In this document: positions 14,604-22,748 of the stretch, piece after piece
Numbering within the stretch: the stretch's first letter is position 1
Layout: each line of letters opens with the position of its first letter
IMG/VR virus record: IMGVR_UViG_3300040856_002293
Coordinates: 1 to 64,000 of that record
DNA: 64,000 nucleotides
Source: a virus
Direction: 5' to 3' (one strand)
The notes under the pieces: model-generated
Databases searched by the model: none
Told to the model about the DNA's origin: nothing
Seen by the model: the letters and a program-made list of their open reading frames with translations, nothing else
Translations under genes and position numbers: made by a program

Positions 14604-14636
14604 TTTGGAAATGTCATAGATATTTTATTATCTTTG
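14604..14636 (+). promoter_or_regulatory. Promoter for the gene at 14669
   Basis: TTTG (14604-14607) and TATCTTTG (14629-14636), 25 bases apart. Confidence 0.85.
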
Positions 14637-14668
14637 ACCTATTGTTAAACATTTAAAAACTTAAAAAA

Positions 14669-15505
14669 ATGAGACAATTATCAATGCAAGAAATGATCAC
14701 TTCTGCACCCGCAATAAATGCAGAAGCAAAACAAGAGACTTTAACCAAGAGGTTTAAGTTTGTTTCAACAAAAGACGTTATAGAAGACGTTACAAAATTA
14801 GGGTGGACTCCTGTCTCTGCAAAGCAGAGAAAGAACAAAGACGTAAACCCACTATATGCACAACATATGGTGGAGTTTAGAATAGACCATCCAATTGCGA
14901 TATCCCACAAGGATGATTTAATCTATCCCCAGATTAGTCTTGTTAATGCCCATAATGGCAAATCTTCTTTTAGATTCTATGCCGGGTTATTTAGACTTGT
15001 TTGTTCTAATGGACTTGTTGTCCCGGTCCAAGTAGGTGGAGAATCTTTAGGGGATGGATTCAGAATTCGTCACGACTCCTATGATATCAAAGAGGTTAAA
15101 TCTACGATAGAAAAGTTAGTAAAAGGTATTCAAAAGAGTATGAAACCTATTTATGCTTTAAACGATAGAACCCTAACTGATAAAGAAAAGAGAAATCTTG
15201 CAAAAAGAGGACTCTCTATCAGAAATGAAATCAAGAGTAGTGATTTAAGGGAATTCTTAAATTCTATCCCAGATGAGACAGTTGATTCCATCCTAACCCC
15301 AAAAAGAGGTATGGACACAGGAAACAACGCTTGGAGAGTATTTAATACTGTTCAGGAGAGTTTAGTGGGTGGAGATTTCCAAAACTTTTTATTCGATAAA
15401 GAATCAAATTTAAAGTTTAGGTCTGCAAGACCCTTGAGTGATATGTTTAAAACGCAGAAATTTAATATCAATTTATTAAAAGAAGCACAGTTATTGTTAA
15501 ATTAG
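14669..15505 (+). CDS. DUF932-family protein
   Basis: 278 residues. HMVEFRIDHP, ISLVNAHNGKSSFRFYAGLFRLVCSNG and GIRIRHD-like GFRIRHDSYD are characteristic of the DUF932 (phage/plasmid-like) family. These proteins are common on mobile elements; their biochemical role is not settled. First gene of a unit that includes 15557 and 15744. Confidence 0.88.
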   Translation: MRQLSMQEMITSAPAINAEAKQETLTKRFKFVSTKDVIEDVTKLGWTPVSAKQRKNKDVNPLYAQHMVEFRIDHPIAISHKDDLIYPQISLVNAHNGKSSFRFYAGLFRLVCSNGLVVPVQVGGESLGDGFRIRHDSYDIKEVKSTIEKLVKGIQKSMKPIYALNDRTLTDKEKRNLAKRGLSIRNEIKSSDLREFLNSIPDETVDSILTPKRGMDTGNNAWRVFNTVQESLVGGDFQNFLFDKESNLKFRSARPLSDMFKTQKFNINLLKEAQLLLN

Positions 15506-15513
15506 GTTATGTT

Positions 15514-15541
15514 GCCTCTCCCCAGATTTCCGGGGGGAGGC
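15514..15541 (+). other. Intercistronic GC hairpin
   Basis: GCCTCTCCCC pairs with GGGGGGAGGC; no U tract, followed by leader TTAAAAACAAATAAT. Confidence 0.7.
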
Positions 15542-15556
15542 TTAAAAACAAATAAT

Positions 15557-15751
15557 ATGAAAGATAAAATAAAAGAAATAGTAGATAAGTATGGGGTATC
15601 TGAACAGGATGCTAAATCTATCCTAAAGGAAAATTACGAGTTAGCATTAGACGTAGAGGATGGTATGTCAGATCACGCTTTAGAGATACTTTTAACTTAT
15701 GAATATATGATATCAATTTTAGAAAACGAAAAAGATAATAACAATGGATGA
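15557..15751 (+). CDS. Hypothetical protein, 64 residues
   Basis: Start at 15557 after the hairpin. MKDKIKEIVDKYGVSEQDAKSI... helical and acidic, similar in design to its overlapping downstream neighbour (MEQYGLDKLTAINLL), so the two may be distant paralogues. Confidence 0.7.
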   Translation: MKDKIKEIVDKYGVSEQDAKSILKENYELALDVEDGMSDHALEILLTYEYMISILENEKDNNNG

Positions 15752-15941
15752 TAGTAAAACTTTGAACGAACACATTCAGATGACTATGGAACAGTACGGT
15801 TTAGATAAATTGACTGCTATTAATTTATTAATAGATAGATTCAATTTTGTATTAGACTTTTGTGCTGATTCTTACGATGACCCTAATTTAAAAAAGGAAT
15901 TGGAAGATTCATTAAAAAAGTTAGAAGAACCCGGTAAATAG
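15744..15941 (+). CDS. Hypothetical protein, 65 residues
   Basis: Overlaps the previous gene by eight bases. Small helical acidic protein with a YGLDKLTAINLLIDRF segment comparable to YGVSEQDAKSILKENY of the preceding protein. Function unknown. Confidence 0.7.
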   Translation: MDDSKTLNEHIQMTMEQYGLDKLTAINLLIDRFNFVLDFCADSYDDPNLKKELEDSLKKLEEPGK

Positions 15942-15953
15942 TTAATTACTAAA

Positions 15954-15986
15954 TTTGGAAATGTCAGAGATATTATATTATCTTTG
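15954..15986 (+). promoter_or_regulatory. Promoter for the genes at 16015-17174
   Basis: TTTG (15954-15957) and TATCTTTG (15979-15986), 25 bases apart. Confidence 0.85.
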
Positions 15987-16014
15987 ACTCATTGTTAATA
16001 AAAAACTTAAAGTT

Positions 16015-16266
16015 ATGGAAACTGAAAACGTAATCACATTAAAGCATCGTCTTGGGTTTATCCAATATACCCACGATGAGTTGTCAAAGGAATTGGATGA
16101 CCTTGCATTTTTAAGAGATTCTTTTTTAGTTCTCTTAAATGAGGATTTAGCAAGAAGATCTGATCTACCTTTTGATAAAGAGACAGTCCTAAAATATACA
16201 AGAGAAATGTATAGAGAAGGCAATTGGAATCAAGAGTTAATAGATAAATTCTTTGACTTAAAATAG
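16015..16266 (+). CDS. Hypothetical protein, 83 residues
   Basis: Helical protein (METENVITLKHRLG...). Precedes the methyltransferase gene in one transcription unit, separated by a GGGGTGGG/CCCATCCC hairpin (16274-16293). Confidence 0.7.
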   Translation: METENVITLKHRLGFIQYTHDELSKELDDLAFLRDSFLVLLNEDLARRSDLPFDKETVLKYTREMYREGNWNQELIDKFFDLK

Positions 16267-16319
16267 AAAAATAGGGGTGGGTTTACCCATCCCTTATTTA
16301 AAAACTAAAAAACAAAATA

Positions 16320-17174
16320 ATGATGAATGTATTATCCCTTTTTGATGGCATATCTGTAGGACAATATGCTTTAAACAAAACTAACCATACAATAGAAAAT
16401 TATTATGCATCTGAAATAGATTCATATGCACAATCAATAACCCGGTTTAACTTTCCCAATACAAAATTTTTGGGAGACGTAACCAAAGTATCTATGAAAG
16501 ATACACCAATAGATTTATTAATAGGTGGCTCTCCTTGTCAAGGATTCAGTTTTGTTGGTAAACAATTAAACTTTGAGGATGATAGAAGTAAGTTATTCTT
16601 TGAGTTTGTTAGACTCTTGGAAGAGACCAACCCTAAATACTTTTTCCTTGAAAACGTAGTAATGAATAAAGATTCAATACAAGTCATATCTAATGCTTTA
16701 GGAGTTAATCCTATTAAACTCAATAGTGCTGATTTTTCAGCACAAAATAGACCAAGACTATATTGGACTAACATACCGTACAAAAACCCGGCAGAAGCCA
16801 ATACAGAGGTAATTAAAGATATATTGGATGAGGATGCAACGTTCTCAAATAAGTATCCTAATTTTATTGACCTACATTGGGGAGGAGAACCAAGAAAAAA
16901 TAAACTTAAATATTCTGATCAAAAAGCAAGGACATTAACTGCTACTATGTGGAAAGGACAGGTATGTACATTTGTCAGAAATAGACAAGAAGAGGTACAT
17001 AAATTTACACCAACAGAATGTGAAAGGTTACAAGGACTCCCAACCAACTATACTCAAAGAGGTATTGTAGATAATAAAGTAGTAGACATATCTAATACTC
17101 AACGATATAAGACTTTAGGTAATAGTTGGAATGCTCCAACAGTAGAACAGTTCTTTAAGAACATAAAGATATAA
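16320..17174 (+). CDS. C5-cytosine DNA methyltransferase
   Basis: 284 residues; transfers methyl from SAM to C5 of cytosine. Motif I LFDGISVGQ (7-15), motif IV GGSPCQGFSF with catalytic Cys73, motif VI ENV near 110, motif VIII QNRPRLYW, target-region TPTECERLQGLPTNYT and C-terminal GNSW are all present, so it should be active. A second start codon lies at 16323. No cognate nuclease is adjacent; protection from host restriction is the likely role. One of three such enzymes in the window. Confidence 0.93.
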   Translation: MMNVLSLFDGISVGQYALNKTNHTIENYYASEIDSYAQSITRFNFPNTKFLGDVTKVSMKDTPIDLLIGGSPCQGFSFVGKQLNFEDDRSKLFFEFVRLLEETNPKYFFLENVVMNKDSIQVISNALGVNPIKLNSADFSAQNRPRLYWTNIPYKNPAEANTEVIKDILDEDATFSNKYPNFIDLHWGGEPRKNKLKYSDQKARTLTATMWKGQVCTFVRNRQEEVHKFTPTECERLQGLPTNYTQRGIVDNKVVDISNTQRYKTLGNSWNAPTVEQFFKNIKI

Positions 17175-17202
17175 TTTGCATTCTCATTGTTTTTGTTAAT
17201 CA

Positions 17203-17234
17203 CCTCTCCCCAGATTTCTGGGGAGGGGTTTTTT
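17203..17234 (+). terminator. Intrinsic terminator
   Basis: CCTCTCCCCAGA / TCTGGGGAGG hairpin and GGTTTTTT tail. Confidence 0.85.
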
Positions 17235-17284
17235 ACTTATAAGGATATACATACAACATACCACTCATTTCGTGTTTGACCCAC
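17235..17284 (+). repeat. R element, copy 6
   Basis: Diverged centre (no CCCGG) but ACTTATAAGGATATA and ATTTCGTGTTTGACCC are intact. Followed by CACCGGAGGTGGGACCAGGGTCCC, a triple GATC cluster and the GGTATTAGGGTGTATTTTCC block also seen after copy 5. No gene in 17175-17460. Confidence 0.8.
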
Positions 17285-17399
17285 CACCACCGGAGGTGGG
17301 ACCAGGGTCCCTGTGGTATGACTCCAACAGATCAGATCAGATCAGGTATTAGGGTGTATTTTCCGGGAATAAATTACTTTAAAAAAACATTAAAATATA

Positions 17400-17432
17400 T
17401 TTGGAATTGTCAGAGATATTATATTATCTTTG
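17400..17432 (+). promoter_or_regulatory. Promoter for the gene at 17461
   Basis: TTTG (17400-17403) and TATCTTTG (17425-17432), 25 bases apart. Confidence 0.85.
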
Positions 17433-17460
17433 ACCCATTGTTAAACTTAAAAACAAAAAA

Positions 17461-17883
17461 ATGAGAAACAAATTTGAACAATCAGATAAAGCAATCGAAT
17501 TTATTAAAGGTGGTAATGCCACCTTTACAATCTGTTCAGCAAAGAACAGATATACCTATAAAGTTATTAAGACTCATTTCGATGAGTCAAAATACTTTGT
17601 TATGCTCTTAACCGGGAGTGATAACAATAATGATTTCTCTTATGTTGGGATGCTATTTCCTAACAGAGATAAAATCACTCTAACTAAGAAAAGTGTAATG
17701 ACAGATCAGTCATTGCCTGTAGTTGCATTCAACTACACATATAAAAGACTCCTAAATGGGTTTATACCTAAAGGAGTGTCTATATACCACGAGGGTCGTT
17801 GTGGCTCTTGTGGTAGAAAGTTAACAGTACCTGAATCTATTGAAAGTGGGTTCGGACCACATTGTTTATCGAAGTTAGGATAA
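17461..17883 (+). CDS. DUF6011-like zinc-ribbon protein
   Basis: 140 residues. The C-terminal HEGRCGSCGRKLTVPES with SGFGPHC forms a Cys4-type zinc site typical of a small domain I recall as DUF6011, found in many phage and plasmid proteins. The N-terminal 100 residues are beta-rich. Function unknown. Confidence 0.8.
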   Translation: MRNKFEQSDKAIEFIKGGNATFTICSAKNRYTYKVIKTHFDESKYFVMLLTGSDNNNDFSYVGMLFPNRDKITLTKKSVMTDQSLPVVAFNYTYKRLLNGFIPKGVSIYHEGRCGSCGRKLTVPESIESGFGPHCLSKLG

Positions 17884-17890
17884 AAAAATT

Positions 17891-17915
17891 GGGGAAAGTA
17901 AAAAAAACTTTCCCC
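17891..17915 (+). other. A-loop hairpin (GGGGAAAG type), copy 3
   Basis: GGGGAAAG / CTTTCCCC, five bases ahead of a promoter. Confidence 0.75.
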
Positions 17916-17919
17916 GAAA

Positions 17920-17952
17920 TTTGGAATTGTCAGAGATAATATATTATCTTTG
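17920..17952 (+). promoter_or_regulatory. Promoter for the gene at 17980
   Basis: TTTG (17920-17923) and TATCTTTG (17945-17952), 25 bases apart; leader begins GTGTCATCATT instead of ACCCATTGTT. Confidence 0.85.
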
Positions 17953-17979
17953 TGTCATCATTCACTAAAAAACAAAAAA

Positions 17980-18561
17980 ATGAGAGAAAAAGAATTTAAG
18001 AAAATTACAGTAGAAGAGCTCAAGGAGTTCTTAAAAACTGTAAAGCATTACAGAAGAGTTGAGTTGCTAACAACAACTCCACTAAAACCAAAAATGGTCG
18101 TTAAGGACCGGAAAACAAAAGAGCCTAATCCGTTATTAAACGGATATGTAAAAACTCTCTTAAATGTAGCCTCTTTAGGCACAACCAAAGAGGGTACAAC
18201 GGCTTACAGAGTCCGTTCTGAAAACAACGGACACGGGGCAGAAGAAAGTGCTTTCAAAGGCACATATGTAACGTACATTTCCCCGGTTTTGGCGAAGCAT
18301 AAAACCAAAGAACAGTATTATTTTTCCTATGAGGTAAAACTCAATGACGATGATGGAAAAGTAGAAAATGTAAACGTAAAGGAGAAGACATATCTTCTCC
18401 CAGATTTCACCAAATTTGCCGGGAAAATCGGTGACGTTTGGAACAAAGTCTCTAAAAATCCAAGAGGAGTTGATATGCGAAGAGTTAAATTAGAGAACAT
18501 TAATAGAATATCTATTGATAATCACAGATTTCAGATTATTGATTCTGTGAATGCTATCTAA
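17980..18561 (+). CDS. Hypothetical protein, possible SH3 beta-barrel fold
   Basis: 193 residues. Start at 17980 because the longer frame begins inside the -7 box. ITVEELKEFLKTV at the N-terminus followed by a beta-rich part resembles small phage proteins annotated as SH3 beta-barrel fold-containing, but this is weak. Lys-rich, possibly nucleic-acid binding. Confidence 0.75.
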   Translation: MREKEFKKITVEELKEFLKTVKHYRRVELLTTTPLKPKMVVKDRKTKEPNPLLNGYVKTLLNVASLGTTKEGTTAYRVRSENNGHGAEESAFKGTYVTYISPVLAKHKTKEQYYFSYEVKLNDDDGKVENVNVKEKTYLLPDFTKFAGKIGDVWNKVSKNPRGVDMRRVKLENINRISIDNHRFQIIDSVNAI

Positions 18562-18568
18562 AAAAATT

Positions 18569-18593
18569 GGGGAAAGTAAAAAAAACTTTCCCC
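18569..18593 (+). other. A-loop hairpin (GGGGAAAG type), copy 4
   Basis: GGGGAAAG / CTTTCCCC, five bases ahead of a promoter; the hairpin-plus-promoter block is almost identical to that at 17891-17952. Confidence 0.75.
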
Positions 18594-18597
18594 TAAA

Positions 18598-18630
18598 TTT
18601 GGAATTGTCAGAGATATTATATTATCTTTG
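18598..18630 (+). promoter_or_regulatory. Promoter for the genes at 18665-19399
   Basis: TTTG (18598-18601) and TATCTTTG (18623-18630), 25 bases apart. Confidence 0.85.
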
Positions 18631-18664
18631 TGTCATCATTGATTAATTAACTAAAACAAAAAAA

Positions 18665-18910
18665 ATGAGTGTAATAGCGAAAGATTGGGTGTGGTTCGAA
18701 CACCCAGAGACAAACGAGTATATCGAATTCGAGGTTGAATTTGAGTATGATTTCGGACAATATGCATCTTATGATTCGCCTTCAACGGCTGATCAAGTCT
18801 ACATTGTGAAAGTACATTGTGACAATATCCCAGAATGGATAACAGAGGAGATGATATATGAGAAAACAACAGATATTGCAGTTGACTATGTCAACTCAAT
18901 GTACGACTAA
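18665..18910 (+). CDS. Hypothetical acidic protein, 81 residues
   Basis: Strongly acidic, beta-rich N-terminal half (VWFEHPETNEYIEFEVEFEYDF). Not recognised. Possibly a nucleic-acid mimic on charge alone; this is speculation. Confidence 0.75.
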   Translation: MSVIAKDWVWFEHPETNEYIEFEVEFEYDFGQYASYDSPSTADQVYIVKVHCDNIPEWITEEMIYEKTTDIAVDYVNSMYD

Positions 18911-18916
18911 AAAGCC

Positions 18917-18940
18917 GGGGAGAGGCTAATGCTTCTCCCC
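18917..18940 (+). other. Intercistronic hairpin (GGGGAGA type)
   Basis: GGGGAGA / TCTCCCC with loop GGCTAATGCT; then TTTAAAAACTTAAAAAC leader, identical to the hairpin at 13844. Confidence 0.75.
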
Positions 18941-18970
18941 AAATTTAAAAACTTAAAAACTTAAAAAAAA

Positions 18971-19399
18971 ATGAAAAAAGTAAAAACTTATATTATCGAC
19001 CAAGTGGTCAGAGGAAGAAACAATGATAGGGAAATAAATTTCAGATTCCCTATAATAGTAAAGTCAAATAACATTGGTGGAAACGGAGAACCAATGTATT
19101 ACCACCTAACCGGGTGGCAATGTGATCAAATAGATTATAAAGTACAACAAGTAGCCAATAAGATTAAAGAATTAATTGGCGAAGATATGTATGTTCAGTC
19201 TGATCTCCTAATCGCTCAAGACCCAATCTGGGAGATTGAGCCAGACAGATTAGAACAAGTATTAGAGGAGTATGGTAAAGGAGGTAAGTTTAATGAATTC
19301 TACTGTCTTACCCTATGGGATGGAGGTAGTTCTGGAGGATGGGTGATCCCCAGAAATAAAATTATTGACATTATAAAAGAGTCAATAATAGAAATATAA
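18971..19399 (+). CDS. Hypothetical protein, 142 residues
   Basis: Mixed alpha/beta protein; no recognised motif. Contains a Gly/Ser turn (WDGGSSGGW) near the C-terminus. Second gene of its unit, closed by a clear terminator. Confidence 0.75.
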   Translation: MKKVKTYIIDQVVRGRNNDREINFRFPIIVKSNNIGGNGEPMYYHLTGWQCDQIDYKVQQVANKIKELIGEDMYVQSDLLIAQDPIWEIEPDRLEQVLEEYGKGGKFNEFYCLTLWDGGSSGGWVIPRNKIIDIIKESIIEI

Positions 19400-19429
19400 A
19401 AAAAGGGACTATATGTCCCTTTTTTTATT
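19398..19429 (+). terminator. Intrinsic terminator
   Basis: AAAAGGGAC / GTCCCTTTT with a 5-base loop and T8 tail. Confidence 0.85.
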
Positions 19430-19430
19430 C

Positions 19431-19479
19431 CTTATAAGGATACTATATACCCGGCAATATGGTTTCGTGTTTGACCCAC
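19431..19479 (+). repeat. R element, copy 7
   Basis: CTTATAAGGAT, CCCGG, TTTCGTGTTTGACCC; followed by the same CCACCACCTCCGGTGG and GGGACCTGGGTCCC hairpins as copy 5 and a GATC pair. No gene in 19400-19663. Confidence 0.85.
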
Positions 19480-19594
19480 CACCTCCGGTGGGGACCTGGG
19501 TCCCACCCACAGCAGATCAAACAGATCGTTTTATTATCCCAGAATAATAAACAATTTGTTTATAAAAAAAACTTTAAAAAAATATTAAAATATC

Positions 19595-19627
19595 TTTGGA
19601 AATTTGATACATAATATATTATCTTTG
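19595..19627 (+). promoter_or_regulatory. Promoter for the gene at 19664
   Basis: TTTG (19595-19598) and TATCTTTG (19620-19627), 25 bases apart. Confidence 0.85.
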
Positions 19628-19663
19628 TGTCATCATTATTTGATTAACTAAAAACAATAAAAT

Positions 19664-20398
19664 ATGCAAGCTCAAAAAGTAGTTTTTCTTTCTGATGACA
19701 GAAAAGTCCTAAACGTTGTACGTTTAGGCGATACGACAAATTCAAAAATCGCTTCGCCTAAAGAGGTGATTTTGCAAACATATCATTTCGATATGTCACA
19801 AATCAAATTTGTTGCCAATGGTGGCAAAGGCACTAACTTAAAAACCGGGTTTCTTAGTCCTCAATTTACTTCTAATAATTGTATGTCTTGTCCAATGAGG
19901 TTTAAAGGTTGCTATACTTTTCATCCTGATCAAAGTAAAGGTAATTTGTCTATGATCCGTTCAATCGTCCGAGTTAACCCAAATTTAGAATTTAGTACAT
20001 ACAATAGTGAGATTGAAAGTAAACTCATTGAGTTTATTAACCATAAGAAATTTACAAAGAAGTATATAAGGTTCGGCACATATGGTTGCCCTACAAATAT
20101 GCCTATTCAAGCGGTAGAACTTTTGGCTACAAAAGTAGGCAAGTGGACCGGGTATAGCCACGAGTGGCACAACCCGGCCAAATCTGAATATTTTAAATAT
20201 TTTATGGCTTCGAGCCATAGCGACAAAAGTATGTTTAATTCAAGTTTAGCAAATGCCTACGGTTTCCGTACTTTTGAAACCGATAGCACTAACGGTATCT
20301 ATTGCCCTTCATATAGGGGAGTCACCTGTGCCAATTGTGGACTATGCTCCGGGACTGTCGGCAAAGGTAAAACCAACATAGTAATTAACAAGCACTAA
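19664..20398 (+). CDS. Cysteine-rich GP88/DUF7227-like protein
   Basis: 244 residues. NNCMSCPMRFKGCYTF near residue 71, IRFGTYGCPTN near 140, GYSHEWHNPAKSEYFKYFMASSHSD and a C-terminal CPSYRGVTCANCGLC form a conserved set of Cys clusters that may hold metal or an Fe-S cluster. The layout resembles the phage gene-product-88 family, also represented at 36597-38117. Function not established. Confidence 0.8.
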   Translation: MQAQKVVFLSDDRKVLNVVRLGDTTNSKIASPKEVILQTYHFDMSQIKFVANGGKGTNLKTGFLSPQFTSNNCMSCPMRFKGCYTFHPDQSKGNLSMIRSIVRVNPNLEFSTYNSEIESKLIEFINHKKFTKKYIRFGTYGCPTNMPIQAVELLATKVGKWTGYSHEWHNPAKSEYFKYFMASSHSDKSMFNSSLANAYGFRTFETDSTNGIYCPSYRGVTCANCGLCSGTVGKGKTNIVINKH

Positions 20399-20406
20399 AA
20401 TAGTAT

Positions 20407-20429
20407 TGGGGGTCGGATCAACCGATCCC
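20407..20429 (+). terminator. Hairpin after the Cys-rich gene
   Basis: GGGG-TCGG pairs with CCGA-CCCC over a short loop, followed by GATTATTATTTTG, a modest U tract. The following 250 bases to 20680 hold no gene I can support. Confidence 0.6.
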
Positions 20430-20680
20430 CGATTATTATTTTGTTAGGGGGGGGGGGTTTCTTGGCGATAGGGCAAAGCCACCGGAGAAAATCACCCACA
20501 CCTGTTTTCATATCGAGGTCAATTTTTTTACCCATAGAAGAGTGTCTGTTAACAGTATCAAAAAGTTTGGGAGAGGGGAGTACACTTATGAATTCATTTC
20601 CCAAATCCAGACTATTTATAGAAAACACAACGCACTAAAAAATTCCGGAGAAAAAATTTTTTTACCAAGAAAGTAGTATT

Positions 20681-21244
20681 ATGCCAGCCCCACGAAAGAA
20701 CATTGACCCATTATTAACTAAAACAAGAGCTGCTAAACCTATCGTAGATGCTATTTTAAATCTAAATCAGATAGAGTTTTATTATTCAGGACCAACCAAG
20801 CCTTCCACTTTTGTAAAAGGACAGAGAAAGCCTGTTAAAAGGGGTAGAAGGGTAAAGGGTAAACCTGTTGCCATAGGGATATCAAAAAGGGATAGACTTT
20901 TAATTAGAATACATGTTGAACCACCCTCAGTATCGTTAAGAGGTTTTGCAGACCATGGATGGAGAACCTTTATGTTAAGTCGTATGAGTAGTGTAAAGGT
21001 ATTAAAGGACAAAAATTTCTCTTTATCTATACCAAGATATAATGGAGGAGGTCCTGATGAAGCCTTTAAAAGAACTTTACTATTTATAACACCAGAGTCG
21101 GTTAAGGAGAATTCTAAAACAGCATTTGAGATGAGAAGGGAAGAAATTCTTCGCAAGAAGCAAGAGAAAGAATTTAAGAAAATTGCAAAGCAAAGAAAAG
21201 AGAAGGCTCGAAAAGATTTGCGGGAGAAGAACAGAAAACTTTAG
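20681..21244 (+). CDS. WYL-like domain protein with basic tail
   Basis: 187 residues. Residues about 20-110 (IEFYYSGP, GKPVAIGISKRDRLLIRI, GFADHGWRTFMLSRMSSV) have the pattern of the small WYL-like domain found in T4-like phages. The last 45 residues are a highly basic helix. Nucleic-acid or ligand binding is plausible. Confidence 0.75.
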   Translation: MPAPRKNIDPLLTKTRAAKPIVDAILNLNQIEFYYSGPTKPSTFVKGQRKPVKRGRRVKGKPVAIGISKRDRLLIRIHVEPPSVSLRGFADHGWRTFMLSRMSSVKVLKDKNFSLSIPRYNGGGPDEAFKRTLLFITPESVKENSKTAFEMRREEILRKKQEKEFKKIAKQRKEKARKDLREKNRKL

Positions 21245-21246
21245 TA

Positions 21247-21254
21247 TATTTATA
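21247..21254 (+). promoter_or_regulatory. TATTTATA late-promoter-like box
   Basis: TATATTTATATAAAA context, box ends 13 bases before the ATG at 21268. Same box precedes several other late modules. Confidence 0.5.
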
Positions 21255-21267
21255 TAAAACATTTACA

Positions 21268-21531
21268 ATGAATATAGAAGAAAGTATCTTATCCAATTTA
21301 AAGAATTTTTATTCGGATAATGATGATATCAATAGTGCTATATCGGATGAAGATTTTGAAAGTGATATGGCACAGTCTCAACTAAAGAGTATTGTCAAGA
21401 ATGCGTATATGATTCATAAGATGATACAGGGTAGGAAGGATTTACCTTCCTGGGTTCAGTCTAAGTTGACAAAGGCTTCGGACTATATGACAGCAGTTAA
21501 TGATTATTTGGATGGTGAAAAAGGTTTATAA
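21268..21531 (+). CDS. Conserved helical phage protein
   Basis: 87 residues; LKSIVKNAYMIHKMIQ, then WVQSKLTKASDYMTAVNDYL matches a small helical protein widespread in marine T4-like phages. Function unknown. Its stop overlaps the next ATG by one base. Confidence 0.75.
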   Translation: MNIEESILSNLKNFYSDNDDINSAISDEDFESDMAQSQLKSIVKNAYMIHKMIQGRKDLPSWVQSKLTKASDYMTAVNDYLDGEKGL

Positions 21532-21893
21532 TGAAACTATCTAAATTGGCTAAAAAAATTTTGGGGGAGGCTATAGAAATAAGAAAGGATTGGTATGATG
21601 CAACTCAATATTTAGAGCAGTATCTAATTGGAGATGACATTAAACAGAAAACTACTAACTTAGATAGTATCTCAGATGATGCTTATGCGGATATAGTATT
21701 GGATAATGATGGATATACAGGTGAATTTGAAGGACCTTTAAAAAAATGGTTAGTTGTAAACATTATACGAAACAATAAGTATCCAGAATACATTGAAGAT
21801 ATACCTTCCAAATTTAGAAGAGAAGTATTATCAGAATTAGAAGATATAATAGGTAGTGCATTTTTGGCTAAAGATGCAGAACAATTGCAGTAA
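21531..21893 (+). CDS. Tagged protein, unknown function
   Basis: 120 residues opening MKLSKLAKKILGEA, which ends in the ILxE motif proposed here as a capsid-targeting tag with cleavage after Glu13. The remaining part is acidic and helical. Not otherwise recognised. Confidence 0.75.
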   Translation: MKLSKLAKKILGEAIEIRKDWYDATQYLEQYLIGDDIKQKTTNLDSISDDAYADIVLDNDGYTGEFEGPLKKWLVVNIIRNNKYPEYIEDIPSKFRREVLSELEDIIGSAFLAKDAEQLQ

Positions 21894-21897
21894 TATT

Positions 21898-22731
21898 ATG
21901 ACAAAATCAGACAAAGAACTTTCAACACCAGAAAAGCGGGAGAAGAAACTAAAGGATTACTATAAAAAGTTGCCTTTATTTAAGGTTAAGGATATTTTAT
22001 TAGGTATAAAAAGAAAGTCTCAAATATATAAGGATATGGGGCAAAAAGTACCTAAAAATCTAATAAGTATTCAAAGATCTCTATATTATATCATTAAAAA
22101 AAAGGAAGAAGAACAAATGAAAAAGGCTAAACAAACTGCTAATACTGTTAATGAATCAATAAAATTGGCAGGACTTGCAAGAGGATTCATTAAACAAGGA
22201 ACTTTAGAATATAAAGATAATTATAACAATTTAAAATTAGTTGAACAACTATTAAATGAATTTGGAACAGGAACTCCATATTCTTATGATACGAGAATTC
22301 AAATCTGTGGAAGAGAAGATGCATTATCTCAATATACCTTTTCAACAGATGGTAAGGAAACCAATGGTGTCATCTATAATTTTTTTGTTACTTTACGCAA
22401 TGAGGAAACTAATTCAATTAATGTTTCTTTTAGTACAGAAGAAAAAGCTATGGATGCACTAAATGTTGGACTCAAGGAACTTATAAAAATAATGAGTACC
22501 GTAGCAATAATATGTAAAGATCATATAGTAAATTGTAAACAGAAAGGACATCTTATAAATACTATAGAATTTTTTCCAGTCCGAAAGGATAGTGAATGGG
22601 GAAAAGGATATTCACACGAACCTGCAAGAGAAAAAATATATAAAAGAGTCATATTACAGCATATACCAAATGCTGAATTCCGTAAGATGGCTGGAACAGT
22701 CTACGCAACATTTGACCCTAATGAATTGTAA
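21898..22731 (+). CDS. Long paralogue of the 28775-30358 family
   Basis: 277 residues; start at 21898 rather than the overlapping ATG at 21856. The last 155 residues, beginning LLNEFGTGTPYSY, align with the three tandem proteins at 28775-30358 (LLLEFSNGDPY, then YTF, FST, IMxTI, KDHI, NRRA-like EPAREKIYKRV). A 120-residue basic helical part precedes the LLNEF site, so the common domain would be released if cleavage occurs after LLNE. Function unknown. Confidence 0.75.
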   Translation: MTKSDKELSTPEKREKKLKDYYKKLPLFKVKDILLGIKRKSQIYKDMGQKVPKNLISIQRSLYYIIKKKEEEQMKKAKQTANTVNESIKLAGLARGFIKQGTLEYKDNYNNLKLVEQLLNEFGTGTPYSYDTRIQICGREDALSQYTFSTDGKETNGVIYNFFVTLRNEETNSINVSFSTEEKAMDALNVGLKELIKIMSTVAIICKDHIVNCKQKGHLINTIEFFPVRKDSEWGKGYSHEPAREKIYKRVILQHIPNAEFRKMAGTVYATFDPNEL

Positions 22732-22748
22732 TTGTTATATCTAAAAAA

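Noticed and set aside
9560-19480. R elements as a CRISPR array
   Set aside because: Copies are hundreds to thousands of bases apart with genes in between, not regularly spaced by short spacers.
20441-20638. Small ORFs on both strands after the Cys-rich gene
   Set aside because: They overlap a terminator-like hairpin and a G10 run, lack leaders and resemble nothing; bases 20430-20680 left as non-coding.
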